Assembly: GCA_020631235.1 (NCBI GenBank)
Contig: JAHDHQ010000012.1
Coordinates: 1 to 64,000, forward strand
Direction: 5' to 3'
Length of the DNA: 64,000 nt
DNA from: Saprospiraceae bacterium
GTDB lineage: Bacteria > Bacteroidota > Bacteroidia > Chitinophagales > Saprospiraceae
Every line of letters starts with the position of its first letter. Position 1 is the stretch's first letter. The notes under the pieces were generated by a model, which saw nothing but the letters and a program-made list of their open reading frames with translations, searched no databases and had not been told where the DNA came from. Both the position numbers and the translations under genes were made by a program. Below are positions 47,288 through 56,197 of the stretch, one piece after another.

Positions 47288-50200
47288 ATGACAAACAAAC
47301 TAATTACTCTAGCTATTATTATCCTTTGTGCTTGTAGTTATACTCAAACTATGCATGCGCAAAACACGGTAGATCTTGATGTCCAAACCACATTTATGCA
47401 AAAAATAGGACACATACCACCTATTAGCGAACTGCCAAAACGAAACATTACCTCTCAAAAAACAAAACAGAAGTGGAAAAAGAACCGTAAGATTTTAGAA
47501 AACTTTGCAGGAAGAGATGGGTCCAATGTAATTATACCAGCCTTGGAACATCAAGGCCCTGATAAACTCAGGCAAACTTCTATACCTGAGACCACTCGAT
47601 TTTCTGGAGGTGAACCACTCATAAACATGGATGGGATTACCAGTAATTCTTCTCCAAATGATCCCACAGGGGATATCGGAGCGGATCATTACTTCCAATC
47701 TGTCAATGCAACACGCATAGGTATTTATGACAAAGAGGGAAACTTGCAAGATCAATTTTTAGCTAACGAATTTTGGGGTAGTATAGGATTTAGTTCGGCG
47801 GGTGATCCCATTGTGTTATACGACCAAGAAGTCGATCGATGGATATTTACAGAGTTTCCTTTTGGAAATCAACTTTTAGTGGCTGTTTCTGATAGTAGTG
47901 ATCCTCTGGGTTCTTGGACAGCCTATAATTTTGGTACGCCTAGTTTTCCTGATTATCCAAAATGGGCAGTATGGACCAATGCATATACGGTAACCACTAA
48001 CGAACAAGGGCCTAATCGACAACATTTTTATGTGATTAATAAAGAGCAATTATTAAATGGTGAAGATCAGGTAGATATCCAGCGATTGGAGGTAGAAGGT
48101 ACTAATAATTCCGAACAAGGTTTTATAGTATCCACGCCAGTAGACTGGTCAGGAAAAACGGCACCACCCGAAGGGACAGGTCCATTATTTGTAAAACTTA
48201 ATGATTCTTCTTGGGGAGAAGTGCCTGAAGATGCCATCGATGTGTTTGAAGTAGATATTGACTGGGATAATCCGGCAAATACAGCAATTGATCGGCTCAT
48301 TGTTCCTACTTCTCCTTATGACTCTTATCCTTGCGCATTAAACGGACCTGGTTTTGCTTGTATTCCACAACCCAATGGTGCCACGGGCTTGGATGGTATA
48401 CCAGAAGTAATCATGTATCAAGTACAATACAGAAATTTTGGAGCTTACGAAACTATGGTGATGTCATTTGTAACCGACGTAACGGATGGCGAAAACTTAG
48501 CCGGTGTACGTTGGGTCGAAATGCGAAAGTCACAGGGTTCAGACTGGGATGTTTATCAAGAAGGGACTGTCGGCTTAGAAGATGGCTTAAACAGGTATAT
48601 GTCGACTATTGCTATGGATGGCGGTGGAAATATAGGCCTGGCTTATTCTGTCTCTAGCGAAACTGAACCTGCAGGCGTACGATATACAGCAAGGTTGAGT
48701 TCAGACCCTTTAGGGATGATGACCTTGCCTGAGGTAACCGCAGTCGATGGTGGTGGCTCGATTAATACAGGCGGACGATTTGGGGATTATGCGCATATGA
48801 GTGTAGATCCGGTTAACGATAATGTATTCTGGTTTACCACGGAATATGCAGGTACAGGTGGTCAAGTAAACACCAGAATTGTGGCTTTCCAAATGCAAAT
48901 CGACTCATTAGACATAGGGCCATTTGCAGGTGTTTCTCCAGTGTCAAGCTCTACATTAGGCAATGAAAACTTAGTCGTTGAAATACAGAATTTTGGAGTT
49001 TTCCCAGTAAGTAATTTTAGTGTGAGTTACGCTGTTGATGGAGGTGCTGAAGTGGTAGATGAGGTAAATGTCAACATAGCATCTGGTGATACCTATCAAC
49101 ATACTTTTTCTCAGCCAATAGATATGAATGCTCCTGGAGTTTATCCGATTACTATTACTACTCAGATGGATGGAGACCAAAATGCCAATAATAATACCAT
49201 AGTATACATAGTCGAAAAGCTGCCTGCGCATGATATAGAAATCACCAATATAGATTTTAACACTGAAATAAGCTGTGGGCCCGAAGCAACTGCTTTTATA
49301 GCTTTTAAAAATAATGGAGACTTAGATCTTACAAGTGCTACTTTCAATGTGAATCAAAATGCAAACTTATTAAGTCCTATTAATTGGACTGGAAGTTTAA
49401 TGCGTGGAGAAACAGACATTCTTGAAGTACCTTTAACTGGCCTTTTAGATGGTACCAACCAGATAGAAGTGCAGGCCATAGATCCTAATGGTGAAAACGA
49501 TGAAGTACCATCTAATAATCAAGGGTCAGGCAGTGTAGAAGCCCTACTAGAATCAGTTACTTTGGTTGTTGATCTTTTTACCGATGGTTTTCCAGAAGAA
49601 ACCACGTGGGAATTAGTTGATGATGCCACGGGAATAGTTGTTGCAGAAGGAGGACCATATGATCAAGAAAACGAGCACTATATCTATGAGGTATGTGTAG
49701 ATCCTGAAGCTTGTCTTACAATGACCATTTTTGATTCTTACGGGGATGGTGTAAATTCATTTTTCGATGATGACGGAGATTATACCATTACGGATATTGA
49801 TGGTAATGTGTTAGCCTCCTTGATTAGTGTAGATTTTGGTGAAGAGGAATCTAATTTCTTCTGCTTAGGTGATGTGGAATGTGATGTCCAAGCAGACATT
49901 GTGGTGACAGATGCATCTTCGCCCTCTGCAGAAGATGGAAGTATCCTTATCAATGTAACCAATGGTTTTGCCCCTTTTATGTATAGTATTGATGGAGGAA
50001 ATAACTTCAGTGAGGATAATTTATTTACGGACTTAGCTTCACAAAATTATGAGCTAGTTATCTTGGATTCGGAAAATTGCATTTACGAAGAAAATGTAAC
50101 TGTGGGTGAAGCATCCAGTATTGATGAAGCATTAAATGGTGTGAACATAAATATAGCACCTAATCCTACAGATGGTGAGTTAAGTATAATTATGGAAGGA

Positions 50201-50395
50201 TTGAATTACGATGATTTATTCTTAGCCTATTCAGTTTTCGATGTACAAGGTCAGCAGATACAGAATAGTCAATTAGTAAAGTATGACAACTCTTATCAAG
50301 GTATGCTTTCCTTAACAGCTTATCCATCTGGACAATATTATATTCGATTTAATCACCCACAACTACAACGATTAATTAAAGTGATTAGACAATAA
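47288..50395 (+). CDS. Large T9SS-secreted surface protein
   Basis: The 1035-residue protein has a signal peptide ending MHAQ and a long globular N-terminal part (about 40-540) with repeated aromatic and acidic blocks (for example DPTGDIGADHYFQSVNATRI). CARDB-like adhesion modules follow (about 570-760). It ends with a type A T9SS sorting domain (about 960-1035: NPTDGELSI, then YPSGQYYIRF, then LIKVIRQ). No catalytic motif was recognised in the N-terminal part. It is predicted to be exported to the surface. It lies 20 nt after the small lipoprotein gene and ends at a strong terminator. Confidence 0.78.
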   Translation: MTNKLITLAIIILCACSYTQTMHAQNTVDLDVQTTFMQKIGHIPPISELPKRNITSQKTKQKWKKNRKILENFAGRDGSNVIIPALEHQGPDKLRQTSIPETTRFSGGEPLINMDGITSNSSPNDPTGDIGADHYFQSVNATRIGIYDKEGNLQDQFLANEFWGSIGFSSAGDPIVLYDQEVDRWIFTEFPFGNQLLVAVSDSSDPLGSWTAYNFGTPSFPDYPKWAVWTNAYTVTTNEQGPNRQHFYVINKEQLLNGEDQVDIQRLEVEGTNNSEQGFIVSTPVDWSGKTAPPEGTGPLFVKLNDSSWGEVPEDAIDVFEVDIDWDNPANTAIDRLIVPTSPYDSYPCALNGPGFACIPQPNGATGLDGIPEVIMYQVQYRNFGAYETMVMSFVTDVTDGENLAGVRWVEMRKSQGSDWDVYQEGTVGLEDGLNRYMSTIAMDGGGNIGLAYSVSSETEPAGVRYTARLSSDPLGMMTLPEVTAVDGGGSINTGGRFGDYAHMSVDPVNDNVFWFTTEYAGTGGQVNTRIVAFQMQIDSLDIGPFAGVSPVSSSTLGNENLVVEIQNFGVFPVSNFSVSYAVDGGAEVVDEVNVNIASGDTYQHTFSQPIDMNAPGVYPITITTQMDGDQNANNNTIVYIVEKLPAHDIEITNIDFNTEISCGPEATAFIAFKNNGDLDLTSATFNVNQNANLLSPINWTGSLMRGETDILEVPLTGLLDGTNQIEVQAIDPNGENDEVPSNNQGSGSVEALLESVTLVVDLFTDGFPEETTWELVDDATGIVVAEGGPYDQENEHYIYEVCVDPEACLTMTIFDSYGDGVNSFFDDDGDYTITDIDGNVLASLISVDFGEEESNFFCLGDVECDVQADIVVTDASSPSAEDGSILINVTNGFAPFMYSIDGGNNFSEDNLFTDLASQNYELVILDSENCIYEENVTVGEASSIDEALNGVNINIAPNPTDGELSIIMEGLNYDDLFLAYSVFDVQGQQIQNSQLVKYDNSYQGMLSLTAYPSGQYYIRFNHPQLQRLIKVIRQ

Positions 50396-50396
50396 A

Positions 50397-50430
50397 AAAA
50401 AGGCTCCAAATGAACATTTGGAGCCTTTTT
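50397..50430. terminator. Bidirectional intrinsic terminator
   Basis: A perfect stem of 12 to 16 bp (AGGCTCCAAATG / CATTTGGAGCCT with flanking A and T runs) closes a 2-nt loop. It lies right after the stop of the plus-strand T9SS gene and just before the end of the minus-strand DUF4197 gene. The A run on one side and T run on the other serve both strands. Confidence 0.88.
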
Positions 50431-50450
50431 AAGTTTTATCATTCCACAGA

Positions 50451-51167
50451 TTAGTCCTGTTTAGCAAAAACTTGCCTTAATAGTTCGGTTTTTCGCTGGC
50501 TAACATCCGTTCTAATCTTTTTCTCTTTCTTTTGGATCAAGTCAAAAAGTCCTTCAAGGGCCTTGGTAGTAACATGCTGGGTAATGCTCGGGTTTAATTT
50601 CTTTAAGTCAAACAAAGCAGCAATCTTTTGATTGTAGTGATTTACAGCATCTGCATAATAATCAAGTGCACCGAATTTATTTAATGATTGTTCGATGACT
50701 GGACTGAATTGGCCTACCAAACTATTGTAGGTTTTTCTGTGTAGGTAATTAGTCGCTTCGTTGTCCGCGCCCATTAAGATACGTGTTGCATCGTCAAAGG
50801 TCATTTGGGTTATGGCTCGAGCAAAGATTGGAGCTGCTTTTTTTGCAGCATCTTCTGCAGCTTGGTTTATTTTAGTGATGGCTGTAGTTTCAAATTTTTC
50901 AAACCCAGGAACAATCCTAAGTTTTTCAACTAAACCTGCAGTTTCTTCTGGAAGCAAGATTTTATAGATCGAATTTTTGTAACCATTAGAAGCAGAAAGC
51001 TTTTTTACACTTTCATCTACTCCGAAAGACAAAGCTTCTTTTAGGCCGTCAGCAACATTGAACGTTCCTGCACCTGCTTCTGAAATCATTTCCAAAGCTT
51101 TATTGATGTCCTTTGGGTCACAAGAGACTAAGGATAAAGTCATTAAACATATTAGTATGTATCTCAT
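50451..51167 (-). CDS. DUF4197 lipoprotein
   Basis: The 238-residue protein has a signal sequence ending in a lipobox (MTLSLVSC, cysteine near residue 16). It then carries DGLKEALSFGVDESVKKLSA and a helical C-terminus, including TYNSLVGQFSPVI and TTKALEGLFDLI. These are the hallmarks of DUF4197. Its function is unknown. It converges on the T9SS gene at a shared terminator. It lies downstream of folB on the same strand, but a 69-nt gap makes co-transcription uncertain. Confidence 0.82.
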   Translation of the reverse strand: MRYILICLMTLSLVSCDPKDINKALEMISEAGAGTFNVADGLKEALSFGVDESVKKLSASNGYKNSIYKILLPEETAGLVEKLRIVPGFEKFETTAITKINQAAEDAAKKAAPIFARAITQMTFDDATRILMGADNEATNYLHRKTYNSLVGQFSPVIEQSLNKFGALDYYADAVNHYNQKIAALFDLKKLNPSITQHVTTKALEGLFDLIQKKEKKIRTDVSQRKTELLRQVFAKQD

Positions 51168-51236
51168 AATTTATTGTTTATTAGTATAAAGGTATTATTT
51201 AGACTAAAAAATGCCTAGAAGGGTGTTAAAATGATA

Positions 51237-51590
51237 TTAAAATTCCATTTCGACCGTGGCAAAATCAATTTTACCACCTAATTGGGGTCCTACTTTTCTC
51301 AACGTTACTTTTGCATGATTTGCATGCTTCCACTTGTTTTGTATACGTTTAAGTATTAGGTCGACGACTGTTTCCAAAAGCCATTTAGTAGCTTTCATCT
51401 CTTCTTGACAGATTTGATAAACCTCTTCATAATTAATGGTTTTGTCAATGTCATCTTCGTAGGAGTTCGTTTTATCCATACGAATACTGACATCTAGATA
51501 AAATTCATTACCCATTTTTCGCTCAGCCTCATAGTAGCCATGATAAGCTCTGAAAAACATATTTTCTAATCGAATCGTCGTACTTGCCAT
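51237..51590 (-). CDS. folB: Dihydroneopterin aldolase
   Basis: The 117-residue protein has the FolB core: IRLENMFFRAYHGYYEAERK with the conserved early F-R-A-Y-H-G, then FYLDVSI, a TINYEEVY segment with the catalytic-region glutamate and tyrosine, and LETVVDLI. FolB cleaves dihydroneopterin to 6-hydroxymethyldihydropterin and glycolaldehyde in folate synthesis. The length is usual. The ATG is well placed. A TAAGTTTG box lies upstream on the minus strand at 51625-51632. Confidence 0.9.
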   Translation of the reverse strand: MASTTIRLENMFFRAYHGYYEAERKMGNEFYLDVSIRMDKTNSYEDDIDKTINYEEVYQICQEEMKATKWLLETVVDLILKRIQNKWKHANHAKVTLRKVGPQLGGKIDFATVEMEF

Positions 51591-51700
51591 CTAAATTTTA
51601 AATATTTATTGCTAAAGTAAAAAGCAAACTTAGTTTTTCGGCTTACTTTCGCCTTTCCTTTTTCATAATCATCATTACTTTTGACAAAAATTTCATTTTT

Positions 51701-52915
51701 ATGAGTCATGCTAACGATACAGTAATTACAAAAAGTGACAAAACAGATAGATACCAGCATCATGATTATTACGGTGTAGATCAGTTATTATCGGAAGATC
51801 ACTTATTGGCTAGAGATGCCGTTAGAGATTGGGTCAAGCAAGAAGTTTCACCCATCATTGAAGAATATGCTGAACAAGCAAAATGTCCAGTACATCTATT
51901 TAAAGGATTAGCTGATATCGGCGCCTTTGGTCCAAGTCTTCCACTCAAATATGGAGGTGGTGGAATGGATGAGATTGCTTATGGAGTGATTATGCAGGAA
52001 TTAGAAAGATGTGACTCAGGATTAAGAAGTATGGCTTCGGTCCAAGGATCACTAGTGATGTATCCTATATACAAGTATGGAAGCGAAGAACAGCGAATGA
52101 AATACCTTCCCAAATTAGGAAGTGGAGAATTTATAGGATGTTTTGGATTAACAGAACCAGATCATGGTTCGAATCCAAGCGGTATGCTAACCAATGTAGT
52201 AGATGATGGCGATGCCTACATTTTAAATGGTTCTAAAATGTGGATTACCAACTCGCCTATTGCAGATATCGCAGTCGTATGGGCTAAAAGGGAAGACGGT
52301 CGTATTATAGGTCTTATTGTAGAAAAAGGCATGAAAGGATTTTCTGCGCCAGAAATACATGGAAAATGGTCTTTAAGAGCATCGATTACAGGCGAATTAG
52401 TTTTTGAAGATGTACGGGTGCCTAAAGCAAATGTCCTTCCTAATGTAGAAGGACTAAAAGGTCCTCTAGGATGTTTATCTAAAGCAAGATATGGTATCGC
52501 TTGGGGTGCTATTGGTGCGGCCTTGGATTGCTATGATTCTGCCCTAAGATATTCTCAAGAAAGAATACAATTCGGTAAGCCTATTGCTCAGTTTCAGTTG
52601 ACTCAAAAGAAATTAGCTGAAATGATTACGGAAATCACCAAAGCTCAGTTGTTAGCTTGGAGATTAGGTAGCTTAGCTAATGATGGCAAAGCAAGTCCTG
52701 CTCAGATTTCAATGGCTAAACGGAACAATGTACATATGGCCTTAGAAATAGCTAGAGAGGCAAGGCAAATTCATGGTGGTATGGGTATAACTAATGAGTA
52801 TCCGATCATGAGACATATGATGAATCTTGAGACGGTACTTACTTACGAAGGTACACATGACATCCATTTACTCATCACTGGTATGGACGTTACCGGTTTA
52901 AATGCATTTAAATAA
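51701..52915 (+). CDS. Glutaryl-CoA dehydrogenase-like acyl-CoA dehydrogenase
   Basis: The 404-residue protein is a flavin acyl-CoA dehydrogenase. The segment SMASVQGSLVMYPIYKYGSE and the catalytic-glutamate context TYEGTHDIH (glutamate near residue 383) match glutaryl-CoA dehydrogenase (GcdH) closely. Other acyl-CoA dehydrogenases lack the combination. GcdH oxidises and decarboxylates glutaryl-CoA to crotonyl-CoA in lysine and tryptophan breakdown. The FAD motif GCFGLTEPDHGSNPSG is intact. A candidate TACTTTTG element lies at 51676-51683. The gene is alone. Confidence 0.85.
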   Translation: MSHANDTVITKSDKTDRYQHHDYYGVDQLLSEDHLLARDAVRDWVKQEVSPIIEEYAEQAKCPVHLFKGLADIGAFGPSLPLKYGGGGMDEIAYGVIMQELERCDSGLRSMASVQGSLVMYPIYKYGSEEQRMKYLPKLGSGEFIGCFGLTEPDHGSNPSGMLTNVVDDGDAYILNGSKMWITNSPIADIAVVWAKREDGRIIGLIVEKGMKGFSAPEIHGKWSLRASITGELVFEDVRVPKANVLPNVEGLKGPLGCLSKARYGIAWGAIGAALDCYDSALRYSQERIQFGKPIAQFQLTQKKLAEMITEITKAQLLAWRLGSLANDGKASPAQISMAKRNNVHMALEIAREARQIHGGMGITNEYPIMRHMMNLETVLTYEGTHDIHLLITGMDVTGLNAFK

Positions 52916-53020
52916 AACTAGTGTAGATATATACAATACTACTAACATTAGTCAGCAGAAAGTCTGGCGACTTTGGTCTAAAAAAAGAATCAAATTATTA
53001 AGAGAACTTTAAAAGTTGAA

Positions 53021-53056
53021 CTATACTATTTAGTATTGCATTATGTTATAGTATAG
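53021..53056. promoter_or_regulatory. Inverted repeat, possible operator upstream of the OmpA-type gene
   Basis: An 8-bp perfect inverted repeat, CTATACTA (53021-53028) and TAGTATAG (53049-53056), is spaced by 20 nt and lies 20 nt before the ATG of the OmpA-type gene. The region is very AT-rich, so chance is possible. A dimeric repressor site is one reading. Confidence 0.3.
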
Positions 53057-53075
53057 ATTATAAGCAAGGCATTTT

Positions 53076-54356
53076 ATGAGCATTCGATATTTTATATTTT
53101 CTATTATTTTTCTTTTGGCCAATGTTGCTTCATCTCAAGTTGTCGAGTTGAAAAACAAATCCTTTGAAGGCATCCCTCGACAGGGAGGAGCTGAATATCC
53201 ATTCCATCTGGATCATTGGGATGATTGTGGGCAATGGAATTTTAAAACTGCCTCGCCACCAGATGTCCATCCAGGAGGTTTCTGGGCCAATAATTACGAA
53301 CCTTCCGATGGAAGAACTTATTTAGGTCTAGTAGGAAGGCCTTCTGGTTCTTATGAATCCGTTTCACAAAAACTTTCCGAGCCGCTGGTTAAAAATAAAT
53401 GTTATGCATTTGCTATTGATTTGGCACTTGGAGAAAGCTATCAAAGTGGGACAATTGCAAGTCCTCAAACTCCAGTTAATTTCGATGAACCTCTTGTTCT
53501 TAAGATTTGGGGAAGCTCAACTTCTTGTTACAAAATGCATGGTGGGAAAAATCCGAATACAGAATTGCTTGCCCAATCTGTACCCATAGCTAATAACTAC
53601 TGGCAGCAATATATATTTACTATTGAGCCGAAAAAAACACATACTTATTTAACGTTTGAAGTCTTTTTTGCGAACGATGCAGAAGACCCCTACCCTGGGA
53701 ATGTCCTTTTAGATAATGCCACCGACTTTTTCCCTATCGAATGTGATGATGATATTGCCATCATTGATGTATTTACAAAAGATCTCGATGATGTTGTAGC
53801 TTATAATGAATCCTTAAAAGAAAAGAAAAAACCAATCAACTCAAAAGCCAAGAAAAAACCTGTGGCTAAAGAAGTACCCATCAAAAAAGAAGAACCTGCT
53901 GTTGTAGTTGCTGTGGAACAACCAAAACAGGTAGAAGAGAAAGTGATTCCGAAGGCTAAAAACCCTGAAGAAATTATTTTGACCGAACTAGACGCAAAGA
54001 CCATTAAAAAAGGGCAAATCATCAATGTCAAAAAACTATTCTTTGCAGCTGATACCAGTTCTATATCAGAAGATTCTCATGAAGTCTTAGATGAAATTTA
54101 TACTTTTCTAAATCAAAACAAACAGGTGATCATTGAAGTTGGTGGTCATACAAATACGATTCCTCCTCATGAGTTTTGCGACAAATTATCTACCGAAAGA
54201 GCAAAATCAGTAGCGTCCTATTTAATAGCCAAAGGTATTCCGGCCAGTAGAATAAAATTTAAGGGATACGGTAAAAGACAGCCTTTAAATACAAAAAAGA
54301 CTGCGTCTGCTCGAGCGATGAACCAACGAGTAGAAATTAAAATCTTATCGACATAA
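53076..54356 (+). CDS. OmpA-family outer-membrane protein with N-terminal carbohydrate-binding-like domain
   Basis: The 426-residue protein has a signal peptide ending ASSQ. Residues about 21-225 form a beta-rich domain (FEGIPRQGGAEYPFHLDHWD and later W-G-S-S-T-S-C-Y) that resembles a jelly-roll/carbohydrate-binding fold. A proline/lysine/valine linker of about 80 residues is next. The C-terminal part (about 310-426) is the OmpA peptidoglycan-binding domain, with VGGHTNTIPPHEF and LSTERAKSVASYL. It probably ties the outer membrane to the cell wall while presenting the N-terminal domain. A short hairpin lies between it and the convergent regulator. Confidence 0.82.
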   Translation: MSIRYFIFSIIFLLANVASSQVVELKNKSFEGIPRQGGAEYPFHLDHWDDCGQWNFKTASPPDVHPGGFWANNYEPSDGRTYLGLVGRPSGSYESVSQKLSEPLVKNKCYAFAIDLALGESYQSGTIASPQTPVNFDEPLVLKIWGSSTSCYKMHGGKNPNTELLAQSVPIANNYWQQYIFTIEPKKTHTYLTFEVFFANDAEDPYPGNVLLDNATDFFPIECDDDIAIIDVFTKDLDDVVAYNESLKEKKKPINSKAKKKPVAKEVPIKKEEPAVVVAVEQPKQVEEKVIPKAKNPEEIILTELDAKTIKKGQIINVKKLFFAADTSSISEDSHEVLDEIYTFLNQNKQVIIEVGGHTNTIPPHEFCDKLSTERAKSVASYLIAKGIPASRIKFKGYGKRQPLNTKKTASARAMNQRVEIKILST

Positions 54357-54367
54357 GTGAGCTTATG
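54352..54367. terminator. Small hairpin between convergent genes
   Basis: A 6-bp stem (CATAAG / CTTATG) with a TGAG loop spans the stop of the OmpA-type gene and lies just past the end of the regulator gene. It is short and lacks a clean T run, so its terminator function is uncertain. Confidence 0.3.
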
Positions 54368-54372
54368 GCTTT

Positions 54373-55125
54373 CTAATGATTCATCCAAAGTTTAAAATCG
54401 GAAGTTTTTTGGCGGCTTACAATAAAGGATTGTGATCTAGGCTCGACGATGCTCAGTTTTAATCGATGGTTTAGATAAGGACTGATCTTTTGTATGGCAT
54501 CTTTGGCTACAATCTGTCCTCGATTAATTCTAAAAAATTGCGCATCATCTAATGTTTCCAATAATTTATCCATCGTTTCTTCGATAATGTAGCGCTTTGT
54601 ACGTGTTACTCCAAAGGTGATGCTATCCTCAGAATAAACATACAGCAAGTCAGCAACCTTTAACTGGATCAAGCCCTTGCCTTCCTTCACTAATATACCT
54701 GTTCGTACGGTTTCAGTTTTTATAGCAGATAAAACTCTAGCCATCTGCGCTGCACTTAAGGCTTGATTTCTATTGCTCCTATTAAATTGCTCTAGAGCTA
54801 AATTTAGATCCGAAGCTTGAATAGGTTTTAATAAATAATCGATGCTATTGACTTTAAAAGCTTGTATTGCATATTGATCAAAGGCGGTTGTAAAAATGAT
54901 GGGTGCCTTCACTTCTACCGATTTAAAAATATCAAAACTTAAACCATCGGCTAGTTGTATGTCCATGAAGACTAAATCTACACTTTGTGGGTTTTTAAAC
55001 CATTTTATAGCTTCCTCTACGGAGTCTAATACATCTAACAAGGTATAATCAAAAGAACAAACTTTTAATAATTTTTGCAGTTGGTTTGCTGCTCTTTCTT
55101 CATCTTCTATGATTAATACTTTCAT
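54373..55125 (-). CDS. LytTR-family response regulator
   Basis: The 250-residue protein has an N-terminal receiver domain with acidic residues in IIEDEE, the phospho-acceptor aspartate in FMDIQL (residue 55) and the conserved lysine in LLKPIQ. A C-terminal LytTR DNA-binding domain follows (about 145-250, including FFRINRGQIVAKDAI and LSIVEPRSQSF). It should bind DNA as a dimer when phosphorylated by the adjacent kinase. The kinase gene is 22 nt upstream. Target genes are not known; the operon's membrane genes are candidates. Confidence 0.9.
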   Translation of the reverse strand: MKVLIIEDEERAANQLQKLLKVCSFDYTLLDVLDSVEEAIKWFKNPQSVDLVFMDIQLADGLSFDIFKSVEVKAPIIFTTAFDQYAIQAFKVNSIDYLLKPIQASDLNLALEQFNRSNRNQALSAAQMARVLSAIKTETVRTGILVKEGKGLIQLKVADLLYVYSEDSITFGVTRTKRYIIEETMDKLLETLDDAQFFRINRGQIVAKDAIQKISPYLNHRLKLSIVEPRSQSFIVSRQKTSDFKLWMNH

Positions 55126-55147
55126 TTTGTCAGACTGGTATTATAGA

Positions 55148-56185
55148 CTACAATAAAGGTAAGGAAACAGAAAAGTTTAGGCCATCATTATGCACATTGA
55201 CTGGTCTATCAGTGAGTAGTGCATATCGTTTTTTTATGTTTTCCAATCCTATTTTTGTAGAAGGTGTTTGGCTCGTTTTCTTTTGTATAGTATTAGATAC
55301 CCTTACGTAGTCATCATTAATCGTAATTTCAATAGTAAGTGGTTTTGATTTAGAGATAACATTATGCTTTATGGCATTTTCCAAGAGCATTTGTATACTC
55401 ATAGGGGCCACCTTTTTTAGTAAGTAATGCTCTTCGGTTTTCCATTTTACCATTAAATGGTCTCCAAATCTTTCCTTTTGTATGTGAATGTATGACTTGC
55501 AAAAGGTGAATTCTTCTTCTAAAATAACCCTGTTGCTGTTTCCAGATTCTAAAGTAAATCTATATATATCAGCTAATTTATTTACAAAATCAATGGCCTC
55601 GGCTTTAGGATTTTCTTCGATTATGTCCCTTAGTGTATTTAAGCTATTAAAGAAAAAATGAGGTTGAGCTTGATTCCTTAGGGAGTCCAATTGAGCTTGG
55701 ACTATGGTTTGTTTTGCTTGTTCTTCTTCTCGGATAGATTTCTTGAGTTTAATAAGGAAGTAAATGGCTTCATAGATGGCCATAGTCATGACACTTATGA
55801 GTATAATAGGAACTAATAGTTTGCTTCTCTGGATCGGATTATAATGACCTCCAAAAGCAATGTTTAGCAAAACTCCACCTATTATATCGACCACTACAAT
55901 GGTGAGCACAATAAAAACTAATAACAGAAGGATACGTTTTAAGGTGTTTTCGATGGAAGGAAATCGCTTTCTTAGAGCAATTAGTATTTCCGTTAAAATA
56001 ATCCAATTGATAAACGAAAAAAACAATGAAACGCCCCAATTAACCATTGCCTTACTAAGTGGCAATCTTACAAAAGAGTTATTAAAAAGGTAGTCAATAA
56101 TTAGACTCAAGATTACCACTCCTGATAAACCAAAAAGGATGTCATTAAAACCTAAATACTTAATTCGCCTGCTAATTATACTCAT
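55148..56185 (-). CDS. LytS-type sensor histidine kinase
   Basis: The 345-residue protein has four membrane helices (about residues 15-33, 47-70, 85-110 and 123-146) and a His_kinase domain. The phospho-acceptor histidine is in AQPHFFFNSLNTLRDII (about residue 176). A compact ATP-binding part has LLENAIKHNV and GLENIKKRYALL. It pairs with the LytTR regulator downstream. What it senses is unknown; its membrane part has no extracellular domain of any size. The gene starts with an ATG and follows an unrecognised membrane protein by 12 nt. Confidence 0.88.
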   Translation of the reverse strand: MSIISRRIKYLGFNDILFGLSGVVILSLIIDYLFNNSFVRLPLSKAMVNWGVSLFFSFINWIILTEILIALRKRFPSIENTLKRILLLLVFIVLTIVVVDIIGGVLLNIAFGGHYNPIQRSKLLVPIILISVMTMAIYEAIYFLIKLKKSIREEEQAKQTIVQAQLDSLRNQAQPHFFFNSLNTLRDIIEENPKAEAIDFVNKLADIYRFTLESGNSNRVILEEEFTFCKSYIHIQKERFGDHLMVKWKTEEHYLLKKVAPMSIQMLLENAIKHNVISKSKPLTIEITINDDYVRVSNTIQKKTSQTPSTKIGLENIKKRYALLTDRPVNVHNDGLNFSVSLPLL

Positions 56186-56197
56186 CCTGTATGTTTA

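Noticed and set aside
52959-52974. 6-bp hairpin AAAGTC/GACTTT after the acyl-CoA dehydrogenase
   Set aside because: The stem is short and no T run follows on the plus strand, so I do not call it a terminator.
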